Shown here piece by piece: positions 1-9,666 of a stretch of 40,191 nucleotides of DNA. Source of the DNA: CAMLIZ01 sp040758375 (GTDB taxonomy: Bacteria > Pseudomonadota > Gammaproteobacteria > Burkholderiales > Burkholderiaceae_C). Made by a program: the position numbers and the translations under genes. The stretch is from positions 1-40,191 of the forward strand of contig JBFLWE010000057.1 in the NCBI GenBank assembly GCA_040758375.1, in the 5' to 3' direction. Each line of letters begins with the position of its first letter. Position 1 is the first letter of the stretch. The notes beneath the pieces are model-generated. The model saw only the letters and a list, made by a program, of their open reading frames with translations, had not been told where the DNA came from and did no database searches.

Positions 1-2207
1 GCCACGGCCAGCGCCGCCGCGGTGCGCGCGGCCGCGGCACGGCGGCGGCGCAGCGCGGCGCCGGCCACGCCGCCTGCGGCCAGCAGCAGCTCGATCAGGC
101 CGGCACTGCCGCCGCCACCGTCGCCCTCGCCGTCCACGACGACTTCGGCCGCGCCGCTCACGATGGCCGTGGAGTGGAACACCGACGACGACGGATGCGC
201 CTCGTTGCTGTCGATCAGCATCGCGCCGGACACCGACTCGCCCTCCACGCCCGTGACGCGCACCACCAGCGTGTGGCAGGCCTGTGCCGCGCCGGCGGCC
301 ACGTCGCCAATGGCCCAGGTGATGTAGGTGCCGTCAAAGGTGGCGGGGCCGGTGTGCGACACGTAAGTGGTGCCGTCCGGCATTGCGCCCTTGATCGTGA
401 CACCGGTCACCGGCAGGGTGTTGGCGCTGTTGTCGTAGCAGACGTTGAGCGTGAGATCGCTCCCCGCCGGCACGCTGGACAGGTTGTCGTCGAGGCTCAG
501 GTTCAGCGGCTTGTAGTTGCTGATCACGTCGGTGGCATGGCTCACCTGCTGCGCGCCGGTGTTGTCGCTGCTCACGTTGGCCACGTTGCTGACCTGCGCG
601 CCCGGCGCCGCGCTGACCGCCAGTTCCATGCTCACGCACACGTCGGCCGTCTCGGGCGCCAGGTTGCCCAGGTTCCAGTTCACTGCGCTGCCGTCGAAGC
701 TGCCGCCACCGGTGGCCGAGACGAAGCTTGTGCCCGCCGGCAGCGGGTTGGCGATGCGCACGTTGTTCACCGTCAGCGTGTTCGAGCCCGGGTTGACGCA
801 GGTGGTGTAGGTGAGGTTCGTGCCGCTGGCCACCGGATCAGCGCTGTCGGTCATGGTCATCGCCAGCGGCTTGTAGCCTCCGATCACGTTGGTGGTCAGC
901 GTCTGCGTGGTGGGCACGGTGGCGCCGCCGATGGTGCCGCTGATCGTGGCGCTGTTGTAGAGCTGGCTGCCGGCCGCGGCATCGACGCGCAGCACCAGTG
1001 AATGGCATACCTGCGCCGCGCCCGCGGCCACCGGGCCGATGCTCCAGGCCACCTGGCCGCCGCCCACCTCGTAGTTGCCGGTGGCCGAGACGAAGCTGGT
1101 ACCGCCCGGCAGCGTGTCGGTGATGCTCACGTTGGTGGCACCCACCTCGTTGGCCTGGTTGTCGTAGCAGAGCTGATAGCTCACGTTCGAACCGCTGGCC
1201 ACGGGGCTGGGGCTGGCAGTCTTGGTGAAGTTCAGCGGGTTGTAGCTGATGCTCGCGCGCGGTATCGCGATGCCGGTGGGGTTGCCCAGGTCGCCCAGAT
1301 CGCTCTTGAGCAGGTTGAGGCCGGCATCGAACGCCAGCACCGTGTCGCTGCCGCCGCTGCCCTGGTTGCCGGTGGTCACGTACACGTTGCCCGTGTCCTC
1401 GTCCACCGCAACGCCCAGCACGTTGTCGCCGGTGGCCGCGCCAGGCAGCGTGTACACCGCCTCGGCACCGCTCGTCATGTCGTGCCTCACCAGCTCGCCG
1501 CGGCTGCCGTAGCCGCCATAAGCGTTGCCCATGTACACCACGTTGCGGCGGCTGTCCACGGCAATGCCCATCGGCGTCTGCGTGGTGGCGGTGATCTGGA
1601 AGCTGCCGTCGATGCCCCAGCCGTTGGTGTTGTAGTAGCGCACGGTGGTGCTGAGGTTGTCGCCCACATAGAGGCGGCTGCGGCTTTCGTCGAGCGCGAG
1701 CCCGTGCGCACTGGACACGCCGGCCAGCGCGACATAGCTGCCGCCGTCCAGCGTGAGCGTGTTGGTGGCCGAGTCCCACGAGTACACGTACAGGTGGTTG
1801 GTGCCGCGGTCCACCGTGTAGAGCTTTCTCTTCGCCTGGTCGATCACCACGCCGGCCAGGTCATACGCACCCGGTGCGGTGGTGGTACCCAGGTTCGCGA
1901 AGTTGGTGGCATCGACCAGCTGGATGACGTTGCTGCCCTCGTAGGTGGTGAACAGCTTCCGGTTCTCGGTGTCGATGGCCAGGCCCACCGCGCCGCCGGC
2001 GCGTGCCGGGATCGTCTGCGCGGCCTGGAAGGCCAGGTAGGACGGCGCCGACTGGATGTCGTAGGTTCGTATCGGCGTGGGGCTCGCGTTGATGTTGGCG
2101 ATCAGGTACAGCGACTTTGCATCTGCCGTCGCGATCAGGGCCGCCAAGGCGGCGCCCAGTGCCACACGCGACCATGCGGCCACGCGGCGTGTTGCTCTGC
2201 TCTTCAC
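1..2207 (-). CDS. Secreted beta-propeller/DUF11-like repeat surface protein, 3' end cut by window edge
   Basis: The frame is open from a GTG at 2207 to the left edge, 735 codons without a stop. Residues 1-34 look like a signal peptide (basic start, Ala/Leu-rich core, end near TADA-KS). About residues 35-350 hold YVTN/SMP-30-like propeller blades with repeated 'GLAxD..xxxLYV' strands. Then come three roughly 105-residue DUF11-like beta-sandwich repeats, each opening with NYNPLNF/GYKPLAM/NYKPLNL and each holding two conserved Cys, probably a disulfide. After an acidic stretch and a Gly run (GDGGGGS) comes a hydrophobic segment and RRRR, which resembles a GlyGly-CTERM anchor. The frame goes on Ala-rich after RRRR, so the end is unseen. 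The family suggests surface display; adhesion or matrix function is inference. The start is supported by the signal peptide, not by a clear ribosome site. Confidence 0.8.
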   Translation of the reverse strand, partial: MKSRATRRVAAWSRVALGAALAALIATADAKSLYLIANINASPTPIRTYDIQSAPSYLAFQAAQTIPARAGGAVGLAIDTENRKLFTTYEGSNVIQLVDATNFANLGTTTAPGAYDLAGVVIDQAKRKLYTVDRGTNHLYVYSWDSATNTLTLDGGSYVALAGVSSAHGLALDESRSRLYVGDNLSTTVRYYNTNGWGIDGSFQITATTQTPMGIAVDSRRNVVYMGNAYGGYGSRGELVRHDMTSGAEAVYTLPGAATGDNVLGVAVDEDTGNVYVTTGNQGSGGSDTVLAFDAGLNLLKSDLGDLGNPTGIAIPRASISYNPLNFTKTASPSPVASGSNVSYQLCYDNQANEVGATNVSITDTLPGGTSFVSATGNYEVGGGQVAWSIGPVAAGAAQVCHSLVLRVDAAAGSQLYNSATISGTIGGATVPTTQTLTTNVIGGYKPLAMTMTDSADPVASGTNLTYTTCVNPGSNTLTVNNVRIANPLPAGTSFVSATGGGSFDGSAVNWNLGNLAPETADVCVSMELAVSAAPGAQVSNVANVSSDNTGAQQVSHATDVISNYKPLNLSLDDNLSSVPAGSDLTLNVCYDNSANTLPVTGVTIKGAMPDGTTYVSHTGPATFDGTYITWAIGDVAAGAAQACHTLVVRVTGVEGESVSGAMLIDSNEAHPSSSVFHSTAIVSGAAEVVVDGEGDGGGGSAGLIELLLAAGGVAGAALRRRRAAAARTAAALAV

Positions 2208-2297
2208 TCGTCGCACTCCATTGCTTCAAAGGTGTTGCAACCAGTGGAACGTCGCGCTCCGCAGGGACGGTTGCGCAATCACAACCGCTGCAGCAAG

Positions 2298-2315
2298 CCC
2301 CCCCAATCGGGTGGG
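2298..2315 (-). promoter_or_regulatory. C/G-tract dyad upstream of the surface-protein gene
   Basis: On the minus strand the site reads CCCACCCGATTGGGGGGG, a near-dyad of a C-run and a G-run about 90 bases before the GTG start at 2207. A similar element (CCCCCCAATGGG) lies before the gene at 12183. An operator role is inferred only from position and resemblance. Confidence 0.25.
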
Positions 2316-2350
2316 AACGGGATGCAACGCGGCGCGGCGTGCGCCAAGCG

Positions 2351-3826
<1,476 letters not shown>

Positions 3827-3876
3827 CTCGAACTCGCGGGGCGACTGTACCGCCGCACCGGCGCGCGGCGCATCCG

Positions 3877-4893
3877 TCACTTCCCGATCGGGACCAGCCG
3901 CTCCACCGACACCGGGTGCGCGGGCCGGCCCTCGATTTCGAAGGCATCGAGGTTGTCGATCGTGGTCGAGGCGATCGCGCGCATGGCGTCTTCGGTGAAG
4001 TAGGCCTGGTGCCCGGTGACCACCACGTTGGGAAACGTGAGCAGGCGCGCGAACACGTCGTCGTGGATCACCTCGCCCGACAAGTCGCGGAAGAACAGGT
4101 CCGCTTCTTCCTCGTAGACGTCGAGCCCGAGGCTGCCCAGCGCGCCCGTCTTCAGCGCGGCGATCACGGCGCGCGTGTCGATCACCGCGCCACGGCTGGT
4201 GTTGACCAGCATCGCACCGGGCTTCATGCGCGCCAGCGCCGCCGCGTCCACGAGGTGGCGCGTCTGCGGTGTCAGCGGGCAGTGCAGGCTCACGATGTCG
4301 CTGCAGGCCAGCAGCGCCGCCAGCTCCACGTAGCGCGCACCGAGCGCTGTGCAGGCCGCATTGGGCCGCGGGTCGTGCGCCAGCAGCCGGCAGCCGAAGC
4401 CGGCCATGATGCGCAGGAAGCACTCGCCGATGCGGCCGGTGCCCACCACGCCCACCGTGCGGCCATGCAGGTCGAAGCCGAGCAGGCCGTCGAGCGCGAA
4501 ATTGCCCTCGCGCACCCGCGCATACGCGCGGTGGATCTTGCGGTTGAGCGTGAGCACCAGCGCCACGGCATGCTCGGCCACCGCATGCGGCGAGTATTCC
4601 GGCACGCGCGCCACCACGAGGCCCAGCTGCGCTGCGGCTTCGAGGTCCACGTGGTTGAAGCCGGCGCAGCGCAAGACCACCAGCCGCACGCCCAGCGACC
4701 GAAGCTGCCGCAGCACCGGCGCATCGAGCCGGTCGTTGACGAAGGCGCACACGGCGTCCGAGCCGGCGCAGGCCGGCACCGTGTCGAGGTCCAGGCGCGG
4801 TTCAAGGTAGCGCAAGGCATGGCGCCGCTGCGCATTGGCCTGGTCGAGGAACGGCCGGTCGTAGCGTTGCGTGCTGAAAACGGCAACCTGCAT
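3877..4893 (-). CDS. ldhA: D-lactate dehydrogenase (fermentative LdhA type)
   Basis: This 338-residue protein belongs to the D-isomer-specific 2-hydroxyacid dehydrogenases and should reduce pyruvate to D-lactate with NADH in the cytoplasm. The nucleotide-binding motif GTGRIG is at 151-156, and the catalytic Arg (R234 in NTSRG), Glu (about 263 in VYEEEADLFF) and His (H295 in GHQAYFTED) are all present. The stretch from VYEEEADLFF to GHQAYFTEDA follows E. coli LdhA closely, which separates it from glyoxylate or phosphoglycerate dehydrogenases. Length matches the family. It is divergent from the universal stress protein gene at 5089, with an FNR/ANR-like site between them, so induction at low oxygen is plausible. 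Confidence 0.88.
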   Translation of the reverse strand: MQVAVFSTQRYDRPFLDQANAQRRHALRYLEPRLDLDTVPACAGSDAVCAFVNDRLDAPVLRQLRSLGVRLVVLRCAGFNHVDLEAAAQLGLVVARVPEYSPHAVAEHAVALVLTLNRKIHRAYARVREGNFALDGLLGFDLHGRTVGVVGTGRIGECFLRIMAGFGCRLLAHDPRPNAACTALGARYVELAALLACSDIVSLHCPLTPQTRHLVDAAALARMKPGAMLVNTSRGAVIDTRAVIAALKTGALGSLGLDVYEEEADLFFRDLSGEVIHDDVFARLLTFPNVVVTGHQAYFTEDAMRAIASTTIDNLDAFEIEGRPAHPVSVERLVPIGK

Positions 4894-4985
4894 CGGGAGG
4901 GGGCGTGTGCTCGCGGCACCGTATCACATCGACCGCGCGTCCGGGCCCTCGGCCACGGGCGCCGGATGCAACGCAGCGCGCGCGG

Positions 4986-4999
4986 CTGACGAACATCAA
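4986..4999. promoter_or_regulatory. FNR/ANR-like site between ldhA and the uspA-family gene
   Basis: CTGACGAACATCAA matches the FNR/ANR consensus TTGAT-N4-ATCAA at 8 of 10 positions, with one perfect half-site. It lies about 90 bases from both divergent starts (4893 and 5089). A possible -10 hexamer CAGAAT is at 5032-5037 toward the stress-protein gene. The anaerobic nature of LdhA makes the assignment sensible, but spacing to a promoter is not ideal. Confidence 0.4.
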
Positions 5000-5088
5000 G
5001 CCCGGCCCTTCCGCCACCGGCCCCGCGCGCACAGAATCCACCCTGCCCGGCGATTCATTTCACCGCGGCCCCACTCAGGAGGCACGAC

Positions 5089-5523
5089 GTGTTCAAGAAG
5101 ATCCTGGTCCCGACGGACGGCTCCGAGCTTGCCAATGGCGCAGCCCTGCGTGCCGTGGCGCTGGCCCAGCTGGCGAACGCCAGCATGGCCATCGTCTTCG
5201 TGCAGGACATCTACCCCTACCAGGGCATCGGTGAAGCCAGTGCCACCGGCCTGCAGGCCTACATGGCAGAGGCACGGTCACAAGGCCTCGCTGCCGCCGA
5301 CCGCATCGCCCAGGCAGCCCGCGATGCGGGTGTCGCGGTCGAGACCTTCGTGGTCGAGAACCACCAGGCGGCCGTCGGCATCGTCGAGGCGGCGCGCGAC
5401 CACGGCGCCGACCTGATCGCAATGGGCTCGCACGGGCGCAGCGGCCTGGCGAAGCTGGTGCTGGGCAGCGTGGCAGCGAAGGTGCTGGCCTTGTCGCCGA
5501 TACCGGTGCTGGTGCTGAAGTGA
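5089..5523 (+). CDS. Universal stress protein, single UspA domain
   Basis: This 144-residue protein is one complete Usp domain. It opens with the typical FKKILVPTDGSE strand and has the ATP-binding signature G-2x-G-9x-G-S (G113, G116, G126-S127), so it is probably an ATP-binding UspA member. The start is GTG, chosen because CAGGAGG lies about 7 bases upstream and the domain begins at once. It converges on a tandem Usp gene 9 bases away and diverges from ldhA. In this order Usp genes are often induced by low oxygen or stationary phase, and the site at 4986 fits that. The partner is unknown. Confidence 0.92.
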   Translation: MFKKILVPTDGSELANGAALRAVALAQLANASMAIVFVQDIYPYQGIGEASATGLQAYMAEARSQGLAAADRIAQAARDAGVAVETFVVENHQAAVGIVEAARDHGADLIAMGSHGRSGLAKLVLGSVAAKVLALSPIPVLVLK

Positions 5524-5532
5524 CCGCCGGCC

Positions 5533-6426
5533 TCATGCGTCGCGCGAGGTGGACACCAGCACGTCCGCCGCGCCCTCGGCCAGCACGCGCTCGGTGACGC
5601 TGCCCAGCAGCAGGTCTTCCGCGGCCGTTCGCCCGTGCTTGCCCAGCACGACCAGCTCGCAGTCCTGCAACTGCTCGTGCTCGACGATGCGCTGCCAGGC
5701 CTCGCCTTCCACGATGCACGGGTCCCATGAGCCCGCGGCCAGGCCGGCGGCCTGGGCAAGCCCGCACAGCCCACGGGCCGCCTCGGCACGCGCCTGCTGC
5801 CGGTGAAGCTCGAGCGTGGCAGCGTCCACGCCGGCGAACCGCAGCTTCTCCTCGAACGGTATCTGGAACGCATGCAGCAGCACCAGGTGTGCCTGGGCCG
5901 CCACCTTGCGCGCCAGGGCCACCAAAGGCGCCGACCAGGGCGAGAAATCCACGCCCACCAGCAGCCGGCGATAGGGCTGCCGGAAATCGCGCCGCGCCAC
6001 GAGCACCGGCCTGGAAGCCCGGCGCAGCAGGCGCTCGGCGGTGGTGCCCAGCACCAGGCGGCGCAGGAGCCCGGCGCCGCGGGCCCCCACCACGACGAGG
6101 TCGCTCGAGGTGCTGCTGCTTTCGATCAGCAGGTCGTCCACCACCGCGCCCAGCGTGTGCACGGTGCGCACGGACAAGGCTTGCCCGGCACGCAACTCGT
6201 CCGCCAGGGCGGCCAGGCGCTCCCTGGCCTCCTCGTGCAGGCGCTGTTCGAGCGCCTCGCCACCGGCCAGCCATTGCCGCAGTTCCTGCAGTCCGCCGCT
6301 GGGCACGACGTGCATCAGCGTCACGGTCGCAGCATGCTCGCGCGCCAGCGCGGCGGCGCGCCGCGCCGCGTTGAGCGATGGGGCGGAGAAGTCCGTCGCC
6401 GCAAGAATCGATTTCATGGGATCCAT
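5533..6426 (-). CDS. Tandem-domain universal stress protein
   Basis: This 297-residue protein has two Usp domains in series (about 4-145 and 155-290). Both carry the nucleotide-binding signature: GARG..GTT in the first and GKHG..GS in the second. UspE-like proteins have this architecture and act in stress survival. The ATG at 6426 is chosen because GAAAGG lies about 8 bases upstream and the first strand (MKSILAATDFS) follows immediately; the open frame extends to 6573 but that extension is Arg-rich and unlike the family. It converges on the single-domain Usp gene at 5089-5523. Confidence 0.9.
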   Translation of the reverse strand: MDPMKSILAATDFSAPSLNAARRAAALAREHAATVTLMHVVPSGGLQELRQWLAGGEALEQRLHEEARERLAALADELRAGQALSVRTVHTLGAVVDDLLIESSSTSSDLVVVGARGAGLLRRLVLGTTAERLLRRASRPVLVARRDFRQPYRRLLVGVDFSPWSAPLVALARKVAAQAHLVLLHAFQIPFEEKLRFAGVDAATLELHRQQARAEAARGLCGLAQAAGLAAGSWDPCIVEGEAWQRIVEHEQLQDCELVVLGKHGRTAAEDLLLGSVTERVLAEGAADVLVSTSRDA

Positions 6427-6604
6427 CGCACTGCCTTTCGGGATCGCACCGGGTGCGTTGCATTGTTGGAGATCGCCCGCCCTGCGCCAGCCCTGCCGTG
6501 CCTTCAGACTGAGCCATCGCAAGCCGCAGGCCCGGGCCCGGAGCGCAAGGCGCCGGGGACACCCGGCCCGCACCGGTCGCCGCTTCAGGTCGCGTTTGTA
6601 ATTA

Positions 6605-6634
6605 TTGATTTTTGATTGCAGCCAGGTGCAGAAT
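6605..6634 (+). promoter_or_regulatory. Candidate promoter of the GntR-malonate operon in an AT-rich patch
   Basis: A short AT-rich island (about 6595-6619) stands out from GC-rich surroundings and contains the direct repeat TTGATTTTTGATT. TTGATT (6605-6610), an 18-base spacer and CAGAAT (6629-6634) form a plausible sigma-70 promoter. Transcription would then begin at about 6641-6642, on the ATG of the GntR gene. The AT-rich patch is also the natural place for the regulator's own operator. The promoter is inferred from hexamer fit. Confidence 0.4.
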
Positions 6635-6641
6635 CGGCCGC

Positions 6642-7334
6642 ATGGTCGAGCCCACCCCGCTGCGCCCCGCTTCGCTGCACGAGGAAGTGGCGGCGCGCCT
6701 GCGCACGCTGGTGTTCGAACGCCAGCTCGCGCCCGGCCAGTGGATCGACGAAGCCGCGCTGTCGGCCGCCTGGCAGGTCAGCCGCACGCCGATGCGCGAA
6801 GCGCTCAAGGTGCTGGCGGCCGAAGGCCTGGTGGAGCTGGTGCCGCGGCGCGGCTGCCGTGTGGTCGAGCTCACCGAGGAAGATGCGCGCGAGCTGTTCC
6901 CGGTGATGGCGGTACTCGAAGGCCGTTGCGCCTACGAGGCGGCGCAAAAGGCCACACCGGCCGACCTCAAGGAGCTCAAGCGCCTGCACGAGCAGCTGGA
7001 GCGCCATGCCGCCGCGCGCCAGATCGAGGCCTACTACCGCGTCAACCACCTGTTCCACACCAAGGTGCAGGCGCTGGCCGCCAACCGCTGGCTCGACCGC
7101 GCCACCAACGAGCTGCGCCGCTTCATGCGCCTGCTGCGCGGCCGGCAGCTGCAGCAGCCCGGGCGGCTGGAGCGCTCGATCGCCGAACACCGCGCGCTGA
7201 TGGCGGCGCTGCAGGCACGCGACGCACGCCAGGCCGAGCGCGTGATGCACGGCCACCTGATGGCGCAGCTGGCCGCGCTGGAGCAGTTGCTGGCCGCCGA
7301 ACGTGCCCAGGGCGAGGTCCGCCATGCTGGATGA
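6642..7334 (+). CDS. GntR-family regulator with FCD domain (MatR-like)
   Basis: This 230-residue regulator has an N-terminal GntR winged helix (about 10-75; LHEEVAARLRTLVFERQL, then SRTPMREALKVLAAEGLV) and a C-terminal all-helical FCD ligand domain (about 85-215) with Asp/His-type metal or acid-binding positions. Its stop overlaps the start of malonyl-CoA decarboxylase, and it heads the operon, the same arrangement as matR of rhizobial mat operons, so malonate or malonyl-CoA is the likely effector (inference). ATG 6642 has no ribosome site; an upstream TTG at 6612 in the same frame is possible but lies inside the proposed promoter. See the leaderless-transcript finding. Confidence 0.88.
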   Translation: MVEPTPLRPASLHEEVAARLRTLVFERQLAPGQWIDEAALSAAWQVSRTPMREALKVLAAEGLVELVPRRGCRVVELTEEDARELFPVMAVLEGRCAYEAAQKATPADLKELKRLHEQLERHAAARQIEAYYRVNHLFHTKVQALAANRWLDRATNELRRFMRLLRGRQLQQPGRLERSIAEHRALMAALQARDARQAERVMHGHLMAQLAALEQLLAAERAQGEVRHAG

Positions 7335-8631
7335 ACTGCGCTCCACCGCGCGCCGCTTCAGCGGCGAGCGTGCGCTGCGCGCGCTGATGCTCGACTGCCA
7401 GCGCCTGCTGTCCGAGCGCGGCCAGGCCAACAGCGTGGAGATCGCGCGCGCGCTGGTCGAACGCTACGAGCAGCTGCCCGACGAGCAGCGCGCGCAGTTC
7501 TTCGGGAAGCTGGCGCGCGAGTTCAGCCCCGAGCCCGCCGCCGTGCTGGCCAGCGCGCAGGCTTATGCCGAGCACCCGGGCGCCGACACGCTGGCGCAGC
7601 TGGTCGCCACGGCCGAACCGCCGCGCCAGGAGCTGCTGCGGCGCATCAACCGCGCCCCGGGCGGCACCGCGGCCATCGTGCGCATGCGCCATGCGCTGCT
7701 GGCGCGGCTGCCGCGCCAGCCCGAGCTGCGCGCGGTCGAGGCCGACCTGCTGCACCTGCTGTCGTCATGGTTCAACCCCGGCTTCCTGGAGCTCAGGCGC
7801 GTGGACTGGAAGTCGCCCGCGCAGCTGCTGGAGCAGATCATCCGCCACGAGGCGGTGCACGCCATCGACGGCTGGGACGACCTGCGGCGCCGGCTGCAGC
7901 CCGACCGCCGCTGCTTCGCGTTCTTCCACCCGCAGCTGCCCGAGGAGCCGCTGATCTTCGTGGAGGTGGCGCTGCTGCCGGCCATGCCCGCGGCGATCGC
8001 GCCGCTGATCGACAAGACGGCCGAGCCGCTGCCGCCCGGCGAGTCGCGCGTGGCGGCGTTCTACTCGATCAGCAACTGCCAGCCGGGGCTGCGCGGCGTG
8101 TCGCTGGGCAACTTCCTGATCAAGCGCGTGGCCGAGGAGCTGCAGCGCGAGTGGCCGCAGCTGCGCAGCTTCTGCACGCTGTCGCCGATACCGGGCTACG
8201 CCGCATGGCTCGCGCGCGGCGACGCCCTCGAAGCGCTGCCCACGCTCACCAGGCCCGCACGCGAGCGCGCGCTGGCCGCGCGCCGGCTGCTGCTGCAATC
8301 CTGCGGCGGCGAACTCGCCGCGCTGGCCCAGGCCGAGCGTCTGAAGGCCCTGCCCCCGCCGCAGCAAGAGGCGCTGCAGCGCCTGGCCGCCGTGTACCTG
8401 CTGCATGCCTCGCCCCAGGCCGACGGCGACCCGGTGGCGCGCTTCCACCTCGACAACGGCGCGCGGCTGGAGCGGCTGAACTGGGCCGCCGACCTGTCGC
8501 GCAAGGGCCTGAAGCAGTCGTTCGGCCTGATGGTGAACTACCTCTACGACCTGCGCCGCATCGAGGCGCACCACGAAGCATTCCTCGGCGGCGAGGTGGT
8601 GCATTCACGCGCCGTCGCCGCCTGGATCTGA
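7324..8631 (+). CDS. matA: Malonyl-CoA decarboxylase
   Basis: This 435-residue enzyme converts malonyl-CoA to acetyl-CoA and CO2. The helical N-terminal domain (about 1-150) and the acyltransferase-like C-terminal domain are both complete. Family blocks seen include FYSISNCQPGLRGVSLGNF (246-264), LSPIPG around Ser287, and FHLDNGARLERLNW with His375, which correspond to the Ser and His proposed as catalytic in the human enzyme. The start ATG overlaps the GntR stop by 11 bases and has GGCGAGG upstream; an earlier GTG at 7303 is less likely. With malonyl-CoA synthetase at 10469 it forms the core malonate pathway. Confidence 0.93.
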   Translation: MLDELRSTARRFSGERALRALMLDCQRLLSERGQANSVEIARALVERYEQLPDEQRAQFFGKLAREFSPEPAAVLASAQAYAEHPGADTLAQLVATAEPPRQELLRRINRAPGGTAAIVRMRHALLARLPRQPELRAVEADLLHLLSSWFNPGFLELRRVDWKSPAQLLEQIIRHEAVHAIDGWDDLRRRLQPDRRCFAFFHPQLPEEPLIFVEVALLPAMPAAIAPLIDKTAEPLPPGESRVAAFYSISNCQPGLRGVSLGNFLIKRVAEELQREWPQLRSFCTLSPIPGYAAWLARGDALEALPTLTRPARERALAARRLLLQSCGGELAALAQAERLKALPPPQQEALQRLAAVYLLHASPQADGDPVARFHLDNGARLERLNWAADLSRKGLKQSFGLMVNYLYDLRRIEAHHEAFLGGEVVHSRAVAAWI

Positions 8632-8676
8632 ACAGCCCGCGCCACGACGGGCTCCACCCACGAAGGAGACAAGCCC

Positions 8677-9666
8677 ATGCGTTCCACTCGCTCCCTGTGC
8701 CGCCGGCACCTGATCGCCGCCTGCGCGGCCGCCCTGGCCCTGCCGCTGGCCGCGCAGGCGCAGTCCACCTGGCCCGCGCGCCCGGTGACCATCGTCGTGC
8801 CCTTCCCCGCAGGCGGCGGCACCGACGCCTTCGCGCGCCCGCTCACGGCCATGCTGTCCAGGCAGACCGGCAAGCAGTTCCTGATCGACAACAAGGGCGG
8901 CGCCGGCGGCACCCTGGGCGCCTCGCTGGCGGCCAAGGCCGCGCCCGACGGCTACACCTTCTTCATGGGCGCGGTGCACCATGCGATCGCGCCGTCGATG
9001 TACCCCAAGCTCGACTACAACCTGGAAGCCGACTTCATCCCCGTGGGCCTGGTCTCCAGCGTGCCGCAGGTGGTGGTGGTGAACCCGCAGCGCGTGCAGG
9101 CCAAGGACCTCAAGGCGCTGCTGCAGCAGGCGCGCGCCAACCCCGGCAAGCTCAACTACGCCTCGGCCGGCAACGGCACCTCGCACCACCTGGCCGGCGA
9201 GCTGTTCAAGCTGCAGACCCAGACCTTCATCACCCACATTCCCTACCGCGGCGCCGGCCCCGCGCTGCAAGACCTGATCTCCGGCCAGGTGGACATGATG
9301 TTCGACGGCCTGGGCTCGTCGGCCGGCCACATCAAGGGCGGCCGCATCCGCGCGCTGGCGGTGGCCGCCGACAAGCGCACACCCGCCTTCCCCGACGTGC
9401 CCACCGCCAAGGAAATGGGCCTGCCGCAATACCAGGTGGCCACCTGGTACGGCCTGTGGGCGCCCAAGGGCACGCCCCGGGAGGCCATCGAGCGCATGCA
9501 GGCCGAGATGCAGAAGGCGCTGGGCTCGCCCGAGCTCAAGGACACCTGGGCCGGCCTGGGCACCGACACCCCCAACCTGTACGGCGAGGCCTTCGGCCAG
9601 TTCGTGCACAGCGAGATCAAGCGCTGGGCCGAGGTGGTGAAAGCCTCCGGAGCGAAACTCGACTGA
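8677..9666 (+). CDS. Bug-family tripartite tricarboxylate solute-binding receptor
   Basis: This 329-residue periplasmic protein has a signal peptide (positive start, Leu/Ala core, AQA-QS cleavage near residue 28) and then the Bug (TctC) fold opening WPARPVTIVVPFPAGGGTD. The other landmarks, NKGGAGGTLGA and YRGAGPALQDLISGQVDMMF, are typical. Such receptors bind small carboxylates, and inside a malonate operon malonate is the probable ligand (inference). No TctA/TctB membrane genes lie nearby. A strong ribosome site GAAGGAG precedes the ATG by 9 bases. Its TGA overlaps the ATG of the next gene. Confidence 0.92.
   Translation: MRSTRSLCRRHLIAACAAALALPLAAQAQSTWPARPVTIVVPFPAGGGTDAFARPLTAMLSRQTGKQFLIDNKGGAGGTLGASLAAKAAPDGYTFFMGAVHHAIAPSMYPKLDYNLEADFIPVGLVSSVPQVVVVNPQRVQAKDLKALLQQARANPGKLNYASAGNGTSHHLAGELFKLQTQTFITHIPYRGAGPALQDLISGQVDMMFDGLGSSAGHIKGGRIRALAVAADKRTPAFPDVPTAKEMGLPQYQVATWYGLWAPKGTPREAIERMQAEMQKALGSPELKDTWAGLGTDTPNLYGEAFGQFVHSEIKRWAEVVKASGAKLD

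Noticed and set aside
838..1779. Minus-strand frame inside the surface-protein gene
   Set aside because: It is a shifted frame of the DUF11-like repeats; the true frame has ordered beta-repeat motifs.
6455..6468. TTGTTGGAGATCGC as a second FNR/ANR site before the tandem Usp gene
   Set aside because: It matches only 7 of 10 conserved positions and has one poor half-site.
5500..6600. Plus-strand frames opposite the tandem Usp gene
   Set aside because: They are Arg/Pro/Ala-rich and opposite a gene with two complete Usp signatures.
7767..9665. Plus-strand open frame that extends the crotonase gene far upstream
   Set aside because: It overlaps malonyl-CoA decarboxylase and the Bug receptor in another frame and is Arg/Ala-rich; the crotonase starts at 9666.
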